Source: Loktanella sp. Alg231-35
Lineage (GTDB): Bacteria > Pseudomonadota > Alphaproteobacteria > Rhodobacterales > Rhodobacteraceae
Reading direction: 5' to 3'
NCBI RefSeq assembly: GCF_900143545.1
Contig: NZ_FREV01000005.1
Span: forward strand, 295,463-359,462
DNA length: 64,000 nt
Both the position numbers and the translations under genes were made by a program. Positions 1 through 9,352 of the stretch are shown here, in pieces. Position 1 is the first letter of the stretch. Every line of letters starts with the position of its first letter. Under the pieces are notes generated by a model that did not search any database, was not told where the DNA came from, and saw only the letters and a program-made list of their open reading frames with translations.

Positions 1-567
1 CACGACGGGCTGCGCGCCGAATTGTTCAGCACCGATGAACTGGCCGAAATGCCAATCCTGCAGGATTGCTTTGCCCGTGTGGATGCCAAATACCCAGACC
101 TGAACTATTACCGCCGCAGGCATGAGGCGCTGCGCCGCTTCTTTGGCATCCTTGTCGAAGATGTGATTACCGTCAGCCGCCGCAACCTGACGGAGCTGGC
201 CCCGGCATCTGTGCATGACATCCGGCACGCGGGCCGCATGATGGTGCAGTTTTCGCCAGAACTTTGGACCGATCTGAAAGTCATCCGAAAATTCCTGTTT
301 GAACGGATGTATCGCGCGCCTGCGGTTGTCGAAATGCGGGTTGTTGTCACCCAGATGATCAACGATCTGTTCCCGTTTTTCATGAACAACACCAATGAGT
401 TGCCCAAGCAATGGCGCAAGGACGTGGCCGATGCCACGGACGCGGTGGCCTTGGCACGTATTGTGGCGGACTATATTGCTGGGATGACCGACCGTTTTGC
501 CATTCAGGAACATAAGCGTCTGATTGGTGGCGAAAAGATACCAGCAGGAGTGATCGATGGCAGTTGA
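1..567 (+). CDS. dgt: Deoxyguanosinetriphosphate triphosphohydrolase, C-terminal part (5' end outside window)
   Basis: The reading frame is open from base 1 and encodes the last 188 residues of a dGTPase, an enzyme that hydrolyses dGTP to deoxyguanosine and tripolyphosphate and so helps balance dNTP pools. The catalytic HD metal-binding core would lie upstream of the window and cannot be checked. What is visible is the conserved helical C-terminal region, including the FGILVEDVI segment and a closing EHKRLIGG-like tail, which I recognise from alphaproteobacterial dgt. The stop overlaps the start of the antiporter gene by 11 bases, so the two are probably cotranscribed. Confidence 0.88.
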   Translation, partial: HDGLRAELFSTDELAEMPILQDCFARVDAKYPDLNYYRRRHEALRRFFGILVEDVITVSRRNLTELAPASVHDIRHAGRMMVQFSPELWTDLKVIRKFLFERMYRAPAVVEMRVVVTQMINDLFPFFMNNTNELPKQWRKDVADATDAVALARIVADYIAGMTDRFAIQEHKRLIGGEKIPAGVIDGS

Positions 568-2389
568 AACCGCAGCAGGAGCGATGCAGCCCGCGATGGC
601 AATCGCATTGGTGGGCGCGCTGGGTGTGGGGTCGCAATGGCTGGCCTGGCGGCTGCGGATGCCCGCGATTGTGCTGATGCTGGTGGCGGGGGTGCTGGTG
701 GGGCCGGTCTTTGGTGTGTTCGACCCCGCGCGCGACATCGGGCCGTTGATGGCGCCGATCATCTCAATTGCGGTGGCGATTATCCTGTTTGAAGGCGGGC
801 TGACGCTGAACTTTCATTCGTTACAGGACGCGGCCAAAGGCGTGAAACGGCTGGTGTTTATCGGCGCGCCGCTGGGCTGGCTGACCTCGGCGCTGGCCTT
901 GCGCTATGGCGCTGGTCTGAGCTGGGAAAGCGCGGCCGTCTTTGGTGGCATTATGATTGTGACCGGGCCAACCGTGATCGCCCCATTGCTGCGCACTGCA
1001 CGCCTGTCCAAACGCCCGGCGGCCTTGCTGCAATGGGAGGCGATCGTAAACGATCCCATTGGCGCGTTGGCGGCTGTCCTTGCGTTTTCGGTCGTTCTGG
1101 TACTGAACACCGCCACAACATTCAGTGCTGCAATGGTGGAACTGCTGATTGGGATCGTAGTGGCCACACTCCTTGGCGTGGCCGCAGGTTGGGGTCTGGC
1201 GCGTGCTTTCAAACGCGGCGCAGTGCCCGAATACATGAAAGTGCCGGTGCTTTTTGCTTTGCTAGTCGCGGTCTTTGCCGTCTCTGACATGGTGCTGCAT
1301 GAAAGCGGACTGCTTGCCGTGACGATCATGGGCATCGTGATCGCAAATGCGAACCTTCCCAGTTACGAGGAACTGCGCAGGTTCAAGGAACATGCGACCG
1401 TTTTGTTGGTTTCAGGTGTATTTATCTTGCTGGCAGCGGGCTTGGATGTTGACGCGCTTTGGGGCCTCGACTGGCGCGCGCTGCTATTTGTGGCGTTGGT
1501 GATTTTTGTTGCACGCCCCCTGACGGTGCTGGTGTCATTGCTTGGCTCCGGCGTGCCGTGGCGCGAACAAATACTGGTGGCATTCACCGGGCCACGCGGC
1601 GTGGTCTTAGTGGCAGTGGCAGGTCTGTTCGGTGACCGACTGTTGAACCTTGGGTTTGCGGATGCGGGCCTGATTGCGCCGCTCGCCTTTGTCTTGGTGT
1701 CCTTTACCGTAGTGCTGCACGGTTTCACGCTCAAACCCTTTGCCCGTTGGCTGGGGCTGACCGGCGCGGACACGCCGGGTGTTGTGATCATAGGTGGGTC
1801 AAACTGGACGACCGCCTTTGCCGAAGCGCTGCAAAAGGCGGAAATCCCGGTGCTGATGACTGATCCGAACTTTGGCCACTTGCGGGCGGCACGCACGGCA
1901 GGGATCAGCACATTCTCCGGCGATATCCTGTCCGAGGCGGCAGAGCAGCGGGTGGAACTGGTCAGCTATGCGACCATCGTCGCCGCGACTGACAATGACG
2001 CCTATAATACGCTGGTGGCAACTGATCTGGCCCCGGAATTCGGACGCGACAACGTCTTTCAGGTGATGCGCGAAAAGGGCGATAGCGCGCGCCATCAACT
2101 GCCGCGCACCTTGGGCGGGCGTTGGTTTGGGCCTGAAATGACCCACGACGGATTAGAACGATTGATCCGCGAGGGCTGGGCCTTCCGCACGACACGGCTG
2201 AGCGAGGAATTCTCGGCTGAGGATTGGCGCGCGGAACACCCCGAGGCACATCTGGTCGCAAGGATTGCACCCAATGGGACGATCAAACTGATCCGCAAGG
2301 ATGAAGACGTGAACCCCGCGCCTGACGTGCGTCTGATCGCTTTGTGCCCGCCAGAGGGTGCGACAGACGGGCAAGCGCCAGCGAAATAG
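557..2389 (+). CDS. Monovalent cation:proton antiporter, CPA1/NhaP type, with C-terminal TrkA-N (RCK) domain
   Basis: A 610-residue inner-membrane protein. Residues about 10-395 are a run of roughly 12 hydrophobic segments typical of the Na+/H+ exchanger fold. From about residue 405 a Rossmann-type TrkA-N domain begins (VVIIGGSN, then an acidic residue after the second strand), and the tail to 610 is soluble. Such proteins exchange Na+ or K+ for H+ and are gated by nucleotide binding to the RCK domain; the ion cannot be told from sequence. The ATG at 557 overlaps the end of dgt by 11 bases, which suggests translational coupling. Confidence 0.9.
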   Translation: MAVETAAGAMQPAMAIALVGALGVGSQWLAWRLRMPAIVLMLVAGVLVGPVFGVFDPARDIGPLMAPIISIAVAIILFEGGLTLNFHSLQDAAKGVKRLVFIGAPLGWLTSALALRYGAGLSWESAAVFGGIMIVTGPTVIAPLLRTARLSKRPAALLQWEAIVNDPIGALAAVLAFSVVLVLNTATTFSAAMVELLIGIVVATLLGVAAGWGLARAFKRGAVPEYMKVPVLFALLVAVFAVSDMVLHESGLLAVTIMGIVIANANLPSYEELRRFKEHATVLLVSGVFILLAAGLDVDALWGLDWRALLFVALVIFVARPLTVLVSLLGSGVPWREQILVAFTGPRGVVLVAVAGLFGDRLLNLGFADAGLIAPLAFVLVSFTVVLHGFTLKPFARWLGLTGADTPGVVIIGGSNWTTAFAEALQKAEIPVLMTDPNFGHLRAARTAGISTFSGDILSEAAEQRVELVSYATIVAATDNDAYNTLVATDLAPEFGRDNVFQVMREKGDSARHQLPRTLGGRWFGPEMTHDGLERLIREGWAFRTTRLSEEFSAEDWRAEHPEAHLVARIAPNGTIKLIRKDEDVNPAPDVRLIALCPPEGATDGQAPAK

Positions 2390-2454
2390 GTTTTTCTGTT
2401 GCCCTGCCCATGTAGGGTGGTAAACCGCCAGAACACTTAATCTGGACCGATCCG

Positions 2455-4194
2455 ATGAACCTTTTTGCCGATATTCGCGCCTTGGTGCTGAACTGCCTTG
2501 ACCAATTGGTCGCTGAAGGCACGCTGCCCGACGGCCTTGCCACCGCTGCTGTGTCGGTCGAACCACCGCGCGATGCAGCCCACGGTGATATGGCAACCAA
2601 CGCCGCGATGGTGCTGGCGAAGCCTGCAAAAATGAACCCACGGGTGATTGCAGAGGCGCTGGCGGCCAAGCTGCTGGCCGATCCGCAGGTTGCGGTGGCA
2701 GAGGTTGCAGGTCCCGGTTTCCTGAACATGCGGCTGGTGCCGCAGGTGTGGCAAGGTGTGGTCAAGGCCGCGCTGACAGACCCGACCTATGGGCAATCCA
2801 CGCTGGGGCAGGGCCAAAAGATGATGGTCGAATATGTCTCGGCTAACCCCACGGGCCCGCTGCACGTCGGCCACACGCGTGGTGCTGTATTTGGCGACGC
2901 GCTGGCGCGGTTGCTGGACTATTCTGGCTTTGACGTGACCAAAGAATACTACATCAATGATGGCGGCGCGCAGGTCGATGTGCTCGCCCGGTCAGTGTAT
3001 CTGCGGTACCTGGAGGCGCACGGGCAAGAGGTCGCATTTGAGGATGGCACCTATCCCGGCGATTACCTGATCCCGGTGGGCAAGGCGCTGAAGGACAAGG
3101 TTGGCGACGCTTTCGTCGACAAAGGCGAGCAGTTCTGGCTGGAAGACATCCGGGAATTCGCAACCGAAGCGATGATGGATCTGATCCGCGAAGACCTCGC
3201 CCAGCTTGGCGTGACCATGGATAACTTCTTTTCCGAAAAGTCGCTCTATGGCACTGGTTTGATTGAAAAATCCATCGCAGAGCTGGACGAAAAAGGGTTG
3301 ATCTATCGTGGTGTGCTGGAACCACCCAAAGGCAAGATGCCAGAAGATTGGGAACCACGCGAACAGACCCTGTTCAAATCCACCGAACATGGCGACGATG
3401 TGGACCGGCCTGTGCAGAAATCGGACGGGTCATGGACCTATTTCGCGCCCGATATCGCGTATCACTACGACAAGGTGCAGCGCGGCTTTGATCAGTTGAT
3501 CGATGTCTTCGGGGCCGATCATGGTGGTTATGTCAAACGGATGAAGGCCGCTGTTTCAGCGCTGTCAGATGGCAAAGTGCCGCTGGATGTAAAGCTGACG
3601 CAACTGGTGAAGCTGTATAAAAACGGCGTGCCGTTCAAGATGTCCAAGCGGGCAGGGACCTTTGTCACCCTGCGCGATGTGGTCGATCAGGTTGGGGTCA
3701 ACGTGACCCGGTTCCACATGCTGACGCGCAAGAACGACGCGCCGCTGGATTTTGATTTCGACAAGGTGCTGGAACAGTCCAAGGACAACCCGGTGTTCTA
3801 CGTCAACTACGCCTATGCGCGGGTGAACTCTGCTGTGGGTAAGGCGGGGGCATTCACTGATGTGTCTGACGCAACGTTGGCGGGCGTAGACCTGTCTGGT
3901 CTGACGCATGACGCCGAATTGACGCTGATCAAAAAGCTTGCTGAATGGCCCCGGTTGGTCGAAATCGCAGCCAAGGGGCACGAGCCGCACCGGATCGCCT
4001 TTTACCTCTATGATCTGGCCTCGGATTTCCACGCGCTTTACCACCAAGGCAACGCGGATGAGGCGTTAAGGTTCGTGCAAGAGGGTGACTCAGATACCAC
4101 ACAGGCGAAAATTGCCCTGATCCGGGCCGTAGCAATTGTTATTTTGCACGGTTTGGGTATTCTTGGTGTCACTCCGGCGGAAGAGATGCGCTAA
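2455..4194 (+). CDS. argS: Arginyl-tRNA synthetase
   Basis: A 579-residue class I aminoacyl-tRNA synthetase that charges tRNA-Arg. The class I signatures are clear: HVGH at residues 137-140, after the NPTGPLH segment, and the KMSK-type loop FKMSKRAG near residue 396. The N-terminal additional domain specific to ArgRS precedes the catalytic core, and the C-terminal anticodon-binding helical domain (FYLYDLASDFHALYHQ) closes the protein. Length and architecture are normal. It heads a plus-strand cluster with a SPOR protein, nagZ, scpA and scpB. Notably, a tRNA-Arg gene also lies in this window at 56,951. Confidence 0.97.
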   Translation: MNLFADIRALVLNCLDQLVAEGTLPDGLATAAVSVEPPRDAAHGDMATNAAMVLAKPAKMNPRVIAEALAAKLLADPQVAVAEVAGPGFLNMRLVPQVWQGVVKAALTDPTYGQSTLGQGQKMMVEYVSANPTGPLHVGHTRGAVFGDALARLLDYSGFDVTKEYYINDGGAQVDVLARSVYLRYLEAHGQEVAFEDGTYPGDYLIPVGKALKDKVGDAFVDKGEQFWLEDIREFATEAMMDLIREDLAQLGVTMDNFFSEKSLYGTGLIEKSIAELDEKGLIYRGVLEPPKGKMPEDWEPREQTLFKSTEHGDDVDRPVQKSDGSWTYFAPDIAYHYDKVQRGFDQLIDVFGADHGGYVKRMKAAVSALSDGKVPLDVKLTQLVKLYKNGVPFKMSKRAGTFVTLRDVVDQVGVNVTRFHMLTRKNDAPLDFDFDKVLEQSKDNPVFYVNYAYARVNSAVGKAGAFTDVSDATLAGVDLSGLTHDAELTLIKKLAEWPRLVEIAAKGHEPHRIAFYLYDLASDFHALYHQGNADEALRFVQEGDSDTTQAKIALIRAVAIVILHGLGILGVTPAEEMR

Positions 4195-4254
4195 CGCACG
4201 ATCTGCCGGTTTGAGCAAACGACGACCCCGCAAAGGGGCGCGCGAGAGGCGAAG

Positions 4255-5115
4255 ATGGCAGTATACGATCAGGGGTTCGCCCCTGCGGCAGGTGTGCCGC
4301 GTGTTACCAATTTAGTGAATTTTGCAGGGGCTGCGATGTCGCTGGCCCTGATCCTTGGCGTTGGGTTCTGGGGGTACAAGCTGATCGTGCGTGACGTCAG
4401 CGGCATCCCTGTGGTCCGCGCGATGGAAGGCGATATGCGCGTGCTGCCCGACAATCCCGGCGGCGCAGTTGCAGCCCACACCGGATTGGCCGTGAACGAA
4501 GTTGCCGCAAGTGGCGAGGCAGGTGCCCCTGAGGATACGCTGGTTCTGGCCCCGCGTACCGCTGGTTTGGCTGCCGAAGATCTTGAGGCGCAACCTGTTG
4601 CTGCAACGCCTGCAGCTGCCCCAGTGGTCGAAAATGCCGTCCCGGCAGATGAGATCGCGGCATTGGCCGCACAGCTTGCATCAATTGCTCCGGCCACAAC
4701 GCCCGAAAGCACACCCGCTGCGGTGAACCCCGATGCTATTCCAGCAACCGTGCCCGGTGTGGCCGCATCCCCGCGTCCAACGGTGCGGCCTGCGCGCTTT
4801 CAGGTGCCTGCAACGACAGCAACGCCTTCAAACGAAGTTGCCGTCACAACCACGTCTTTCCCCACCGGCACCGATCTGGTGCAACTGGGCGCATTCCAAT
4901 CCCCAACCCTTGCCGCGCAAGAATGGGAGCGTCTGCAGTCCCGCTTTGGCCAGTTGATCGCAGATCGCGCGCATTTCATTGAAGTGAGCAATCAAAGCGG
5001 CGGCACATGGTACCGTCTGCGGGCTAGCGGCTTTGACGATCGGGCCGATGCGCGCCGCCTATGTGCTGCATTGCAAGCCGAAGGGGCCAACTGCATCGCT
5101 GTGGTGGTAAACTAA
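4255..5115 (+). CDS. SPOR domain-containing single-pass membrane protein
   Basis: A 286-residue protein with one N-terminal transmembrane segment (about residues 22-43), a long Ala/Pro/Thr-rich periplasmic linker, and a C-terminal SPOR domain from about residue 205 (DLVQLGAFQSPTLAAQEW). SPOR domains bind denuded septal peptidoglycan, so a role at the division site or in wall remodelling is likely. It lies between argS and nagZ; nagZ begins directly after its stop. A small CCCC/GGGG hairpin lies in the 60-base gap upstream. The precise function is unknown. Confidence 0.9.
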   Translation: MAVYDQGFAPAAGVPRVTNLVNFAGAAMSLALILGVGFWGYKLIVRDVSGIPVVRAMEGDMRVLPDNPGGAVAAHTGLAVNEVAASGEAGAPEDTLVLAPRTAGLAAEDLEAQPVAATPAAAPVVENAVPADEIAALAAQLASIAPATTPESTPAAVNPDAIPATVPGVAASPRPTVRPARFQVPATTATPSNEVAVTTTSFPTGTDLVQLGAFQSPTLAAQEWERLQSRFGQLIADRAHFIEVSNQSGGTWYRLRASGFDDRADARRLCAALQAEGANCIAVVVN

Positions 5116-5121
5116 GTGCCT

Positions 5122-6105
5122 ATGACAGCTGCGATTTTTGGCTCCGAGGGGCCGGAAATCACCGCATGGGAAAAAGGGTTCTTTGCCGAAACACAGCCCT
5201 TTGGTTTCATCCTTTTTGCCCGCAATATCGACAACCCCAACCAACTGCGCCGCTTGACAGCGGCCCTGCGCGAGGCCGTGGGGCGTGATGCGCCAATCCT
5301 GATTGATCAGGAAGGCGGGCGGGTGCAACGCATGCGCAGCCCACATTGGCGCGAATACCTGCCCGCACTTGATCAGATGGCGCAGGCCAGTGACCCGCTG
5401 CGCGCGCAATGGATCCGCAACCGGTTGATCGCGGCAGAGCTGCGCGACGTGGGGATCGATGTGAACTGTGCGCCCCTTGGTGATATCGCGGATGCGACGA
5501 CGCATCCGGTCTTGCAGAACCGTCTTTATGGTTACGATGTTGATACGGTGATTGCCGCGGCCCGCGTCTGTGCCGAGGCGCATTTGGCGGGCGGCGTCTT
5601 GCCTGTGCTCAAACATATTCCGGGGCTTGGTCGGGGCTCTTTGGACAGTCACCTTGAACTGCCTCGCGTAGATGCTTCGCACGCCACGCTCGCCGCCCGC
5701 GATTTTGCGACGTTCAAGGCGCTTAACGACCTGCCTTTGGGCATGTCCGCGCATATCGTCTTTTCCCAGATTGACCCAAGTGGCCCGGCCACAACATCCG
5801 CTACAATGATGAAACTGATCCGCGAAGAGATCGGTTTCGATGGCCTTTTGATGACGGATGATTTGTCGATGGAGGCGCTTTCGGGCACCGTTGGTGAACG
5901 GGCCATCGCAGCCCGCAAGGCGGGATGTGACCTGATCCTGCATTGCAATGGGAAAGCCGGAGAGATGGTGGAAGTCGCTGATGCGGGCGGTCATATGTCA
6001 GCGGTGGCCATGCAACGCGGCAAACGTGCGCTTGCCATGCGAAAACCCCCTGAAAATATTGACATCCCGCGTCTGGAAGCAGAGTTTGAAGCGCTACTAG
6101 GCTGA
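5122..6105 (+). CDS. nagZ: Beta-N-acetylhexosaminidase (glycoside hydrolase family 3)
   Basis: A 327-residue cytoplasmic GH3 enzyme that removes GlcNAc from anhydro-muropeptides during cell-wall recycling. The NagZ signature is present as KHIPGLG, four residues, then DSH; the Asp-His pair is the acid/base dyad of the family. The substrate-binding DQEGGRVQR segment and the LLMTDDLSM segment with the nucleophilic Asp are also visible. A GTG at 5116 lies two codons upstream in the same frame, but the ATG at 5122 is the more natural start. Single-domain length is typical. Neighbours are a peptidoglycan-binding SPOR protein and scpA. Confidence 0.94.
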   Translation: MTAAIFGSEGPEITAWEKGFFAETQPFGFILFARNIDNPNQLRRLTAALREAVGRDAPILIDQEGGRVQRMRSPHWREYLPALDQMAQASDPLRAQWIRNRLIAAELRDVGIDVNCAPLGDIADATTHPVLQNRLYGYDVDTVIAAARVCAEAHLAGGVLPVLKHIPGLGRGSLDSHLELPRVDASHATLAARDFATFKALNDLPLGMSAHIVFSQIDPSGPATTSATMMKLIREEIGFDGLLMTDDLSMEALSGTVGERAIAARKAGCDLILHCNGKAGEMVEVADAGGHMSAVAMQRGKRALAMRKPPENIDIPRLEAEFEALLG

Positions 6106-6111
6106 GGGCAG

Positions 6112-6906
6112 ATGCAAGGCGAAGAATTCCAAGAAGACACGACCAGTGTCAGCGCGCGCGTGGCCGCTGAGGCTTTGATCGTGGATGTGGGGGCTTATGA
6201 AGGCCCGCTTGATCTGTTGCTGACCTTGTCACGCACGCAGAAGGTCGATCTGCGGCAAATTTCCATTCTGGCACTGGCCGAACAATATCTGGCCTTTGTC
6301 GAACAGGCCAAGCGTTTGCGGCTGGAATTGGCGGCTGATTATCTGGTGATGGCTGCATGGCTGGCGTTTCTCAAATCCCGCCTGTTGCTGCCGCCCGATC
6401 CATCCGAGGAAGGCCCTTCAGGCGAAGAACTCGCCGCACATCTGGCGTTCCAACTGGAACGGTTGGAGGCGATGCGCAATTCCGCAGCCAAACTGATGGC
6501 GCGCGACCAGCTGGGCCGTGATTTCTTTGCCCGTGGGATCACCGAAGACGTGCAGCGCGTGCGCAAGGTGACTTACACCGCCACATTGCTGGATCTGATG
6601 CAGGGTTATGCCCGTATTCGTACCCGCGATGATTTCCGCCCCTTCGTGATGGACCGTCAGCACGTCATGACGATGGAGCAGGCGCTGGAACGGATGCGCG
6701 GGCTGATCGGCTTTGCCGGTGATTGGACCGATATCCACACCTATCTGCCCGATGGCTGGGACGCTGACCCGCAACGCCGCCGTTCAACGACGGCCTCGAC
6801 CTTTGCCGCGTCTCTGGAACTGGCCAAAGAGGGCAAGATTGAAATCAGGCAGGGTGAAAGTTTCGCCCCCATCCAAATTCGCAAGAAAGTCCCCGGTGAT
6901 GAGTAA
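6112..6906 (+). CDS. scpA: Segregation and condensation protein A (kleisin)
   Basis: A 264-residue kleisin that bridges SMC heads and binds ScpB in the bacterial condensin complex. The N-terminal segment YEGPLDLLLTLSRTQKVDL is the diagnostic ScpA start, followed by LAEQYL and a helical domain. It starts 6 bases after nagZ and overlaps scpB by 8 bases, the classic scpA-scpB coupling. The C-terminal winged-helix half includes ILALAEQYLAF-like helices and ends in a basic tail. The length is normal. Confidence 0.96.
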   Translation: MQGEEFQEDTTSVSARVAAEALIVDVGAYEGPLDLLLTLSRTQKVDLRQISILALAEQYLAFVEQAKRLRLELAADYLVMAAWLAFLKSRLLLPPDPSEEGPSGEELAAHLAFQLERLEAMRNSAAKLMARDQLGRDFFARGITEDVQRVRKVTYTATLLDLMQGYARIRTRDDFRPFVMDRQHVMTMEQALERMRGLIGFAGDWTDIHTYLPDGWDADPQRRRSTTASTFAASLELAKEGKIEIRQGESFAPIQIRKKVPGDE

Positions 6907-7546
6907 ACCGCAAACACCCGCCAACGACAGCCTGTTCGAAGCACCCCCCATGGGCGAGCAGGAACGCATGGTTGAGGCGATTCTTTTTGCCACTGCTGAC
7001 CCGGTGTCGATCACCGAACTGACCGGGCGCATGCCCCACGGCTGTGACCCAGCAGAGGCGCTGGCAAACCTGCGCAAGCGCTATGAAGGGCGCGGGGTGA
7101 ATATCGTCAAGGTGGGTGATGCTTGGGCGATCCGCACGGCGGGCGATCTGGGGTTCCTGATGCAAAAGGAAACCGTCGAGACCCGCAAACTATCCCGTGC
7201 GGCGATCGAAACATTGGCCATCGTGGCCTATCACCAGCCGGTGACGCGCGCCGAGATTGAAGAAATCAGGGGCGTCAGCGTCAGCCGTGGTACAATTGAT
7301 CAGTTGATCGAGCTGGAATGGATTCGCTTTGGCCGTCGCAAGATGACACCGGGGCGGCCTGTGACCTTTGTGGTCACATCGGGGTTCCTTGATCACTTCG
7401 GGCTAGAGAATGCCCGCGACCTGCCGGGGCTGAAAGAATTGCGTTCTGCCGGCCTGCTGGAAAGCCGCCCACCGCCGGGGGCCAATGCTCTGGGCGATGC
7501 CGAAGAGGACGACGATGAAAACCAAAGCGAGATGTTTGAAGAATAG
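6899..7546 (+). CDS. scpB: Segregation and condensation protein B
   Basis: A 216-residue partner of ScpA and SMC in chromosome condensation and segregation. The tandem winged-helix pattern is clear: the N-terminal VEAILFATADPVSI helix and the central LAIVAYHQPVTRAEIEEIRG motif typical of ScpB. The frame stays open upstream, but the ATG at 6899 overlaps the scpA stop by 8 bases and is the expected start. The C-terminus is acidic (DAEEDDDENQS), which is common in alphaproteobacterial ScpB. Confidence 0.95.
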   Translation: MSKPQTPANDSLFEAPPMGEQERMVEAILFATADPVSITELTGRMPHGCDPAEALANLRKRYEGRGVNIVKVGDAWAIRTAGDLGFLMQKETVETRKLSRAAIETLAIVAYHQPVTRAEIEEIRGVSVSRGTIDQLIELEWIRFGRRKMTPGRPVTFVVTSGFLDHFGLENARDLPGLKELRSAGLLESRPPPGANALGDAEEDDDENQSEMFEE

Positions 7547-7584
7547 TGTTCTGTCATCATGTCGCAGAACAAGGAGAGGATCGC

Positions 7585-7785
7585 ATGAACGTTGACAGAC
7601 TGATCCAGATGATGATGCGCAAGCTGATGCGCAGCGGGATCAACAAAGGCATTGATCTGGCCGCACGTCAGGGCAAAGCGCCCGAGGACATGACACCACA
7701 AGAGCGTGAGCAGGCGAAATCCGCCAAGCAGACCGCGCAGAAGGCGCAAAAGGGGATGCGAGCCGCGCGTCGGTTTTTGCGGTAG
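7585..7785 (+). CDS. Small basic hypothetical protein (66 aa)
   Basis: A 66-residue, Met-, Lys- and Gln-rich protein with no transmembrane segment and no recognised domain. The ATG at 7585 has a strong ribosome-binding site, AAGGAGAGG, 7 bases upstream, so translation is well supported; an upstream GTG at 7546 is in frame but lacks one. It follows scpB by 38 bases and may be cotranscribed. The sequence is strongly helical and its C-terminal third is very basic (KAQKGMRAARRFLR), suggesting nucleic-acid or membrane-surface contact, but no function can be assigned. Confidence 0.72.
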   Translation: MNVDRLIQMMMRKLMRSGINKGIDLAARQGKAPEDMTPQEREQAKSAKQTAQKAQKGMRAARRFLR

Positions 7786-7911
7786 AGGCACATTTGCGCA
7801 GGGGTTTGCCAGCTGCGCAGGACTTTGCTGCCGTCGCTAGTTTCCGCCAATATTCAGCCACACGCACAAACTACGTTGCTACAGACAAATTTCTCAGAAC
7901 CGAGAAGTGAT

Positions 7912-8226
7912 ATGGCTGAAATACTTGAACTCATCTTGGCGTTTGTGGCTGTTGCCATCTACGGCACCGAAGAAAAACCAAAGCACCCAATATGGAGAAA
8001 TAGCGTTCGGACTGTCGCTTTTACAGGCGTTTTGGTCTCCATCGCTAGCTTTCTGAATGTGTTCGGCTCTTTTGAATTTCCGCTCTTCATAACGCTCATT
8101 TGGGCAATCTGCTCGCTGCTAGTGATATCCGCAGAGTACTATGTAGGCTCAAAGAAAGTTTGCTTGGCGGCCTTCATTGTATTTCCGATTTGGTTGGTAA
8201 TTGTGCTTTTGGTAGAAAATCAGTGA
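7912..8226 (+). CDS. Small integral membrane protein of unknown function (104 aa)
   Basis: A 104-residue protein with three probable transmembrane segments: about residues 3-18, 35-55 and 60-78, plus a hydrophobic C-terminus (AAFIVFPIWLVIVLLV). No domain is recognised. The ATG at 7912 is preceded by GAGAAG; the frame is open further upstream, but no better start is seen. Base composition is more AT-rich than in the neighbouring core genes, so it may be a recent insertion between the scp genes and dcd. Its end converges on dcd with a 26-base gap. Confidence 0.6.
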   Translation: MAEILELILAFVAVAIYGTEEKPKHPIWRNSVRTVAFTGVLVSIASFLNVFGSFEFPLFITLIWAICSLLVISAEYYVGSKKVCLAAFIVFPIWLVIVLLVENQ

Positions 8227-8252
8227 CGCCACTCTGGGCTCAAACCAGCCAT

Positions 8253-9332
8253 TCACCCCCGAAAGTGCTTGGACAGCTTCAACCCTTGCCCCTGATAATT
8301 CGACTTGATCTCGCGCCCATAAAGCGCTGCTGGCATGGCCGCCATATGTTCATATACCAAACGGCCCACGACTTGCCCGTGCTCCAGCACAAAGGGGGCT
8401 TCGTGGCAGCGCACCTCTAGCACACCGCGTGATCCGGCGCCGCCTGCCTCGGCATAGCCAAAGCCGGGGTCAAAGAACCCCGCATAATGCACCCGGAATT
8501 CACCGACCATCGCCAGATAGGGGGCCATTTCGGCGGCTTGCATGGGGGGGATCACAATCGCTTCGCGACTGACCAAAATATAGAAGGCACCCGGATCAAG
8601 GATGATCCAACCGTCCTTGGCATGCACTTCTTCCCAAAACTCGGTCGGGTCGTAGTGATCCAGTTTGGACAGATCGACAACGCCGGTGTGCGGCTTGGCC
8701 CGGTAGCCAACCAAGGTGCCCTTGGCTGGGCGCAGATCGACAGAGAAACCCAATCCGTCAGAGATCACAGGATCGCCCGACACGATGGGGTTTTGCGCGT
8801 GCAGGGCGGCCAATTCCTCGTCCGACATCAGGGTCTTGCCTTGGCGAAAGATGATCTGGTTCAGCATCTGGCCGGGCTGCGCCACAACAGAGAAAGAGCG
8901 TGGGCAAATCTCGACATAAAGCGGGCCGTCGTACCCTTCGGGCACGCGGTCGAATTCGACGCCATGATCGGTGATAATACGGGTCAGCAGGTCAAGACGC
9001 CCGATAGAGGATTTCGCACTGGCAGCAGCGGTCATGCCTTGGGGCAGGGACAGCCGTTCCATCAAGGGCGCGACGTAGACGCAGCCCTTTTCAAGGACTG
9101 CACCGCCTTCTAGCGGTACCTCGTGCATTTTGAAGTCATCCAGGCGGTCTTTGACGGTGCGCTGACGTCCGGCAAGGAAGGATGCACGCACGCGGTAGGC
9201 CACATCACCAAGGCGTAGGTCAAGTGACGCGGGTTGAACCTGACCGTCGGTGACAGGCTGATCCGACGCAATGCGCCCCTCTGCGATCATCTCGCGGATC
9301 TGGTGGTCGGCCAGGACGCCTGTTGTGTTCAT
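8253..9332 (-). CDS. dcd: 2'-deoxycytidine 5'-triphosphate deaminase, two-repeat form
   Basis: A 359-residue enzyme, about twice the length of the single-domain E. coli Dcd. Two consecutive dUTPase-like jelly-roll halves are visible. The first carries SAKSSIGRLDLLTRIITDHG, and the second has GEFRVHYAGFFDPGFG followed by EVRCHEAPFVLEHGQ. The family deaminates dCTP to dUTP, feeding dTMP synthesis. The ATG at 9332 has a GGGGGATGAG ribosome-binding site directly upstream; the open frame beyond it is not used. The fused arrangement is known in alphaproteobacteria. It sits downstream of tRNA-Pro and its terminator. Confidence 0.93.
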   Translation of the reverse strand: MNTTGVLADHQIREMIAEGRIASDQPVTDGQVQPASLDLRLGDVAYRVRASFLAGRQRTVKDRLDDFKMHEVPLEGGAVLEKGCVYVAPLMERLSLPQGMTAAASAKSSIGRLDLLTRIITDHGVEFDRVPEGYDGPLYVEICPRSFSVVAQPGQMLNQIIFRQGKTLMSDEELAALHAQNPIVSGDPVISDGLGFSVDLRPAKGTLVGYRAKPHTGVVDLSKLDHYDPTEFWEEVHAKDGWIILDPGAFYILVSREAIVIPPMQAAEMAPYLAMVGEFRVHYAGFFDPGFGYAEAGGAGSRGVLEVRCHEAPFVLEHGQVVGRLVYEHMAAMPAALYGREIKSNYQGQGLKLSKHFRG

Positions 9333-9352
9333 CTCATCCCCCCTTGGGATAC

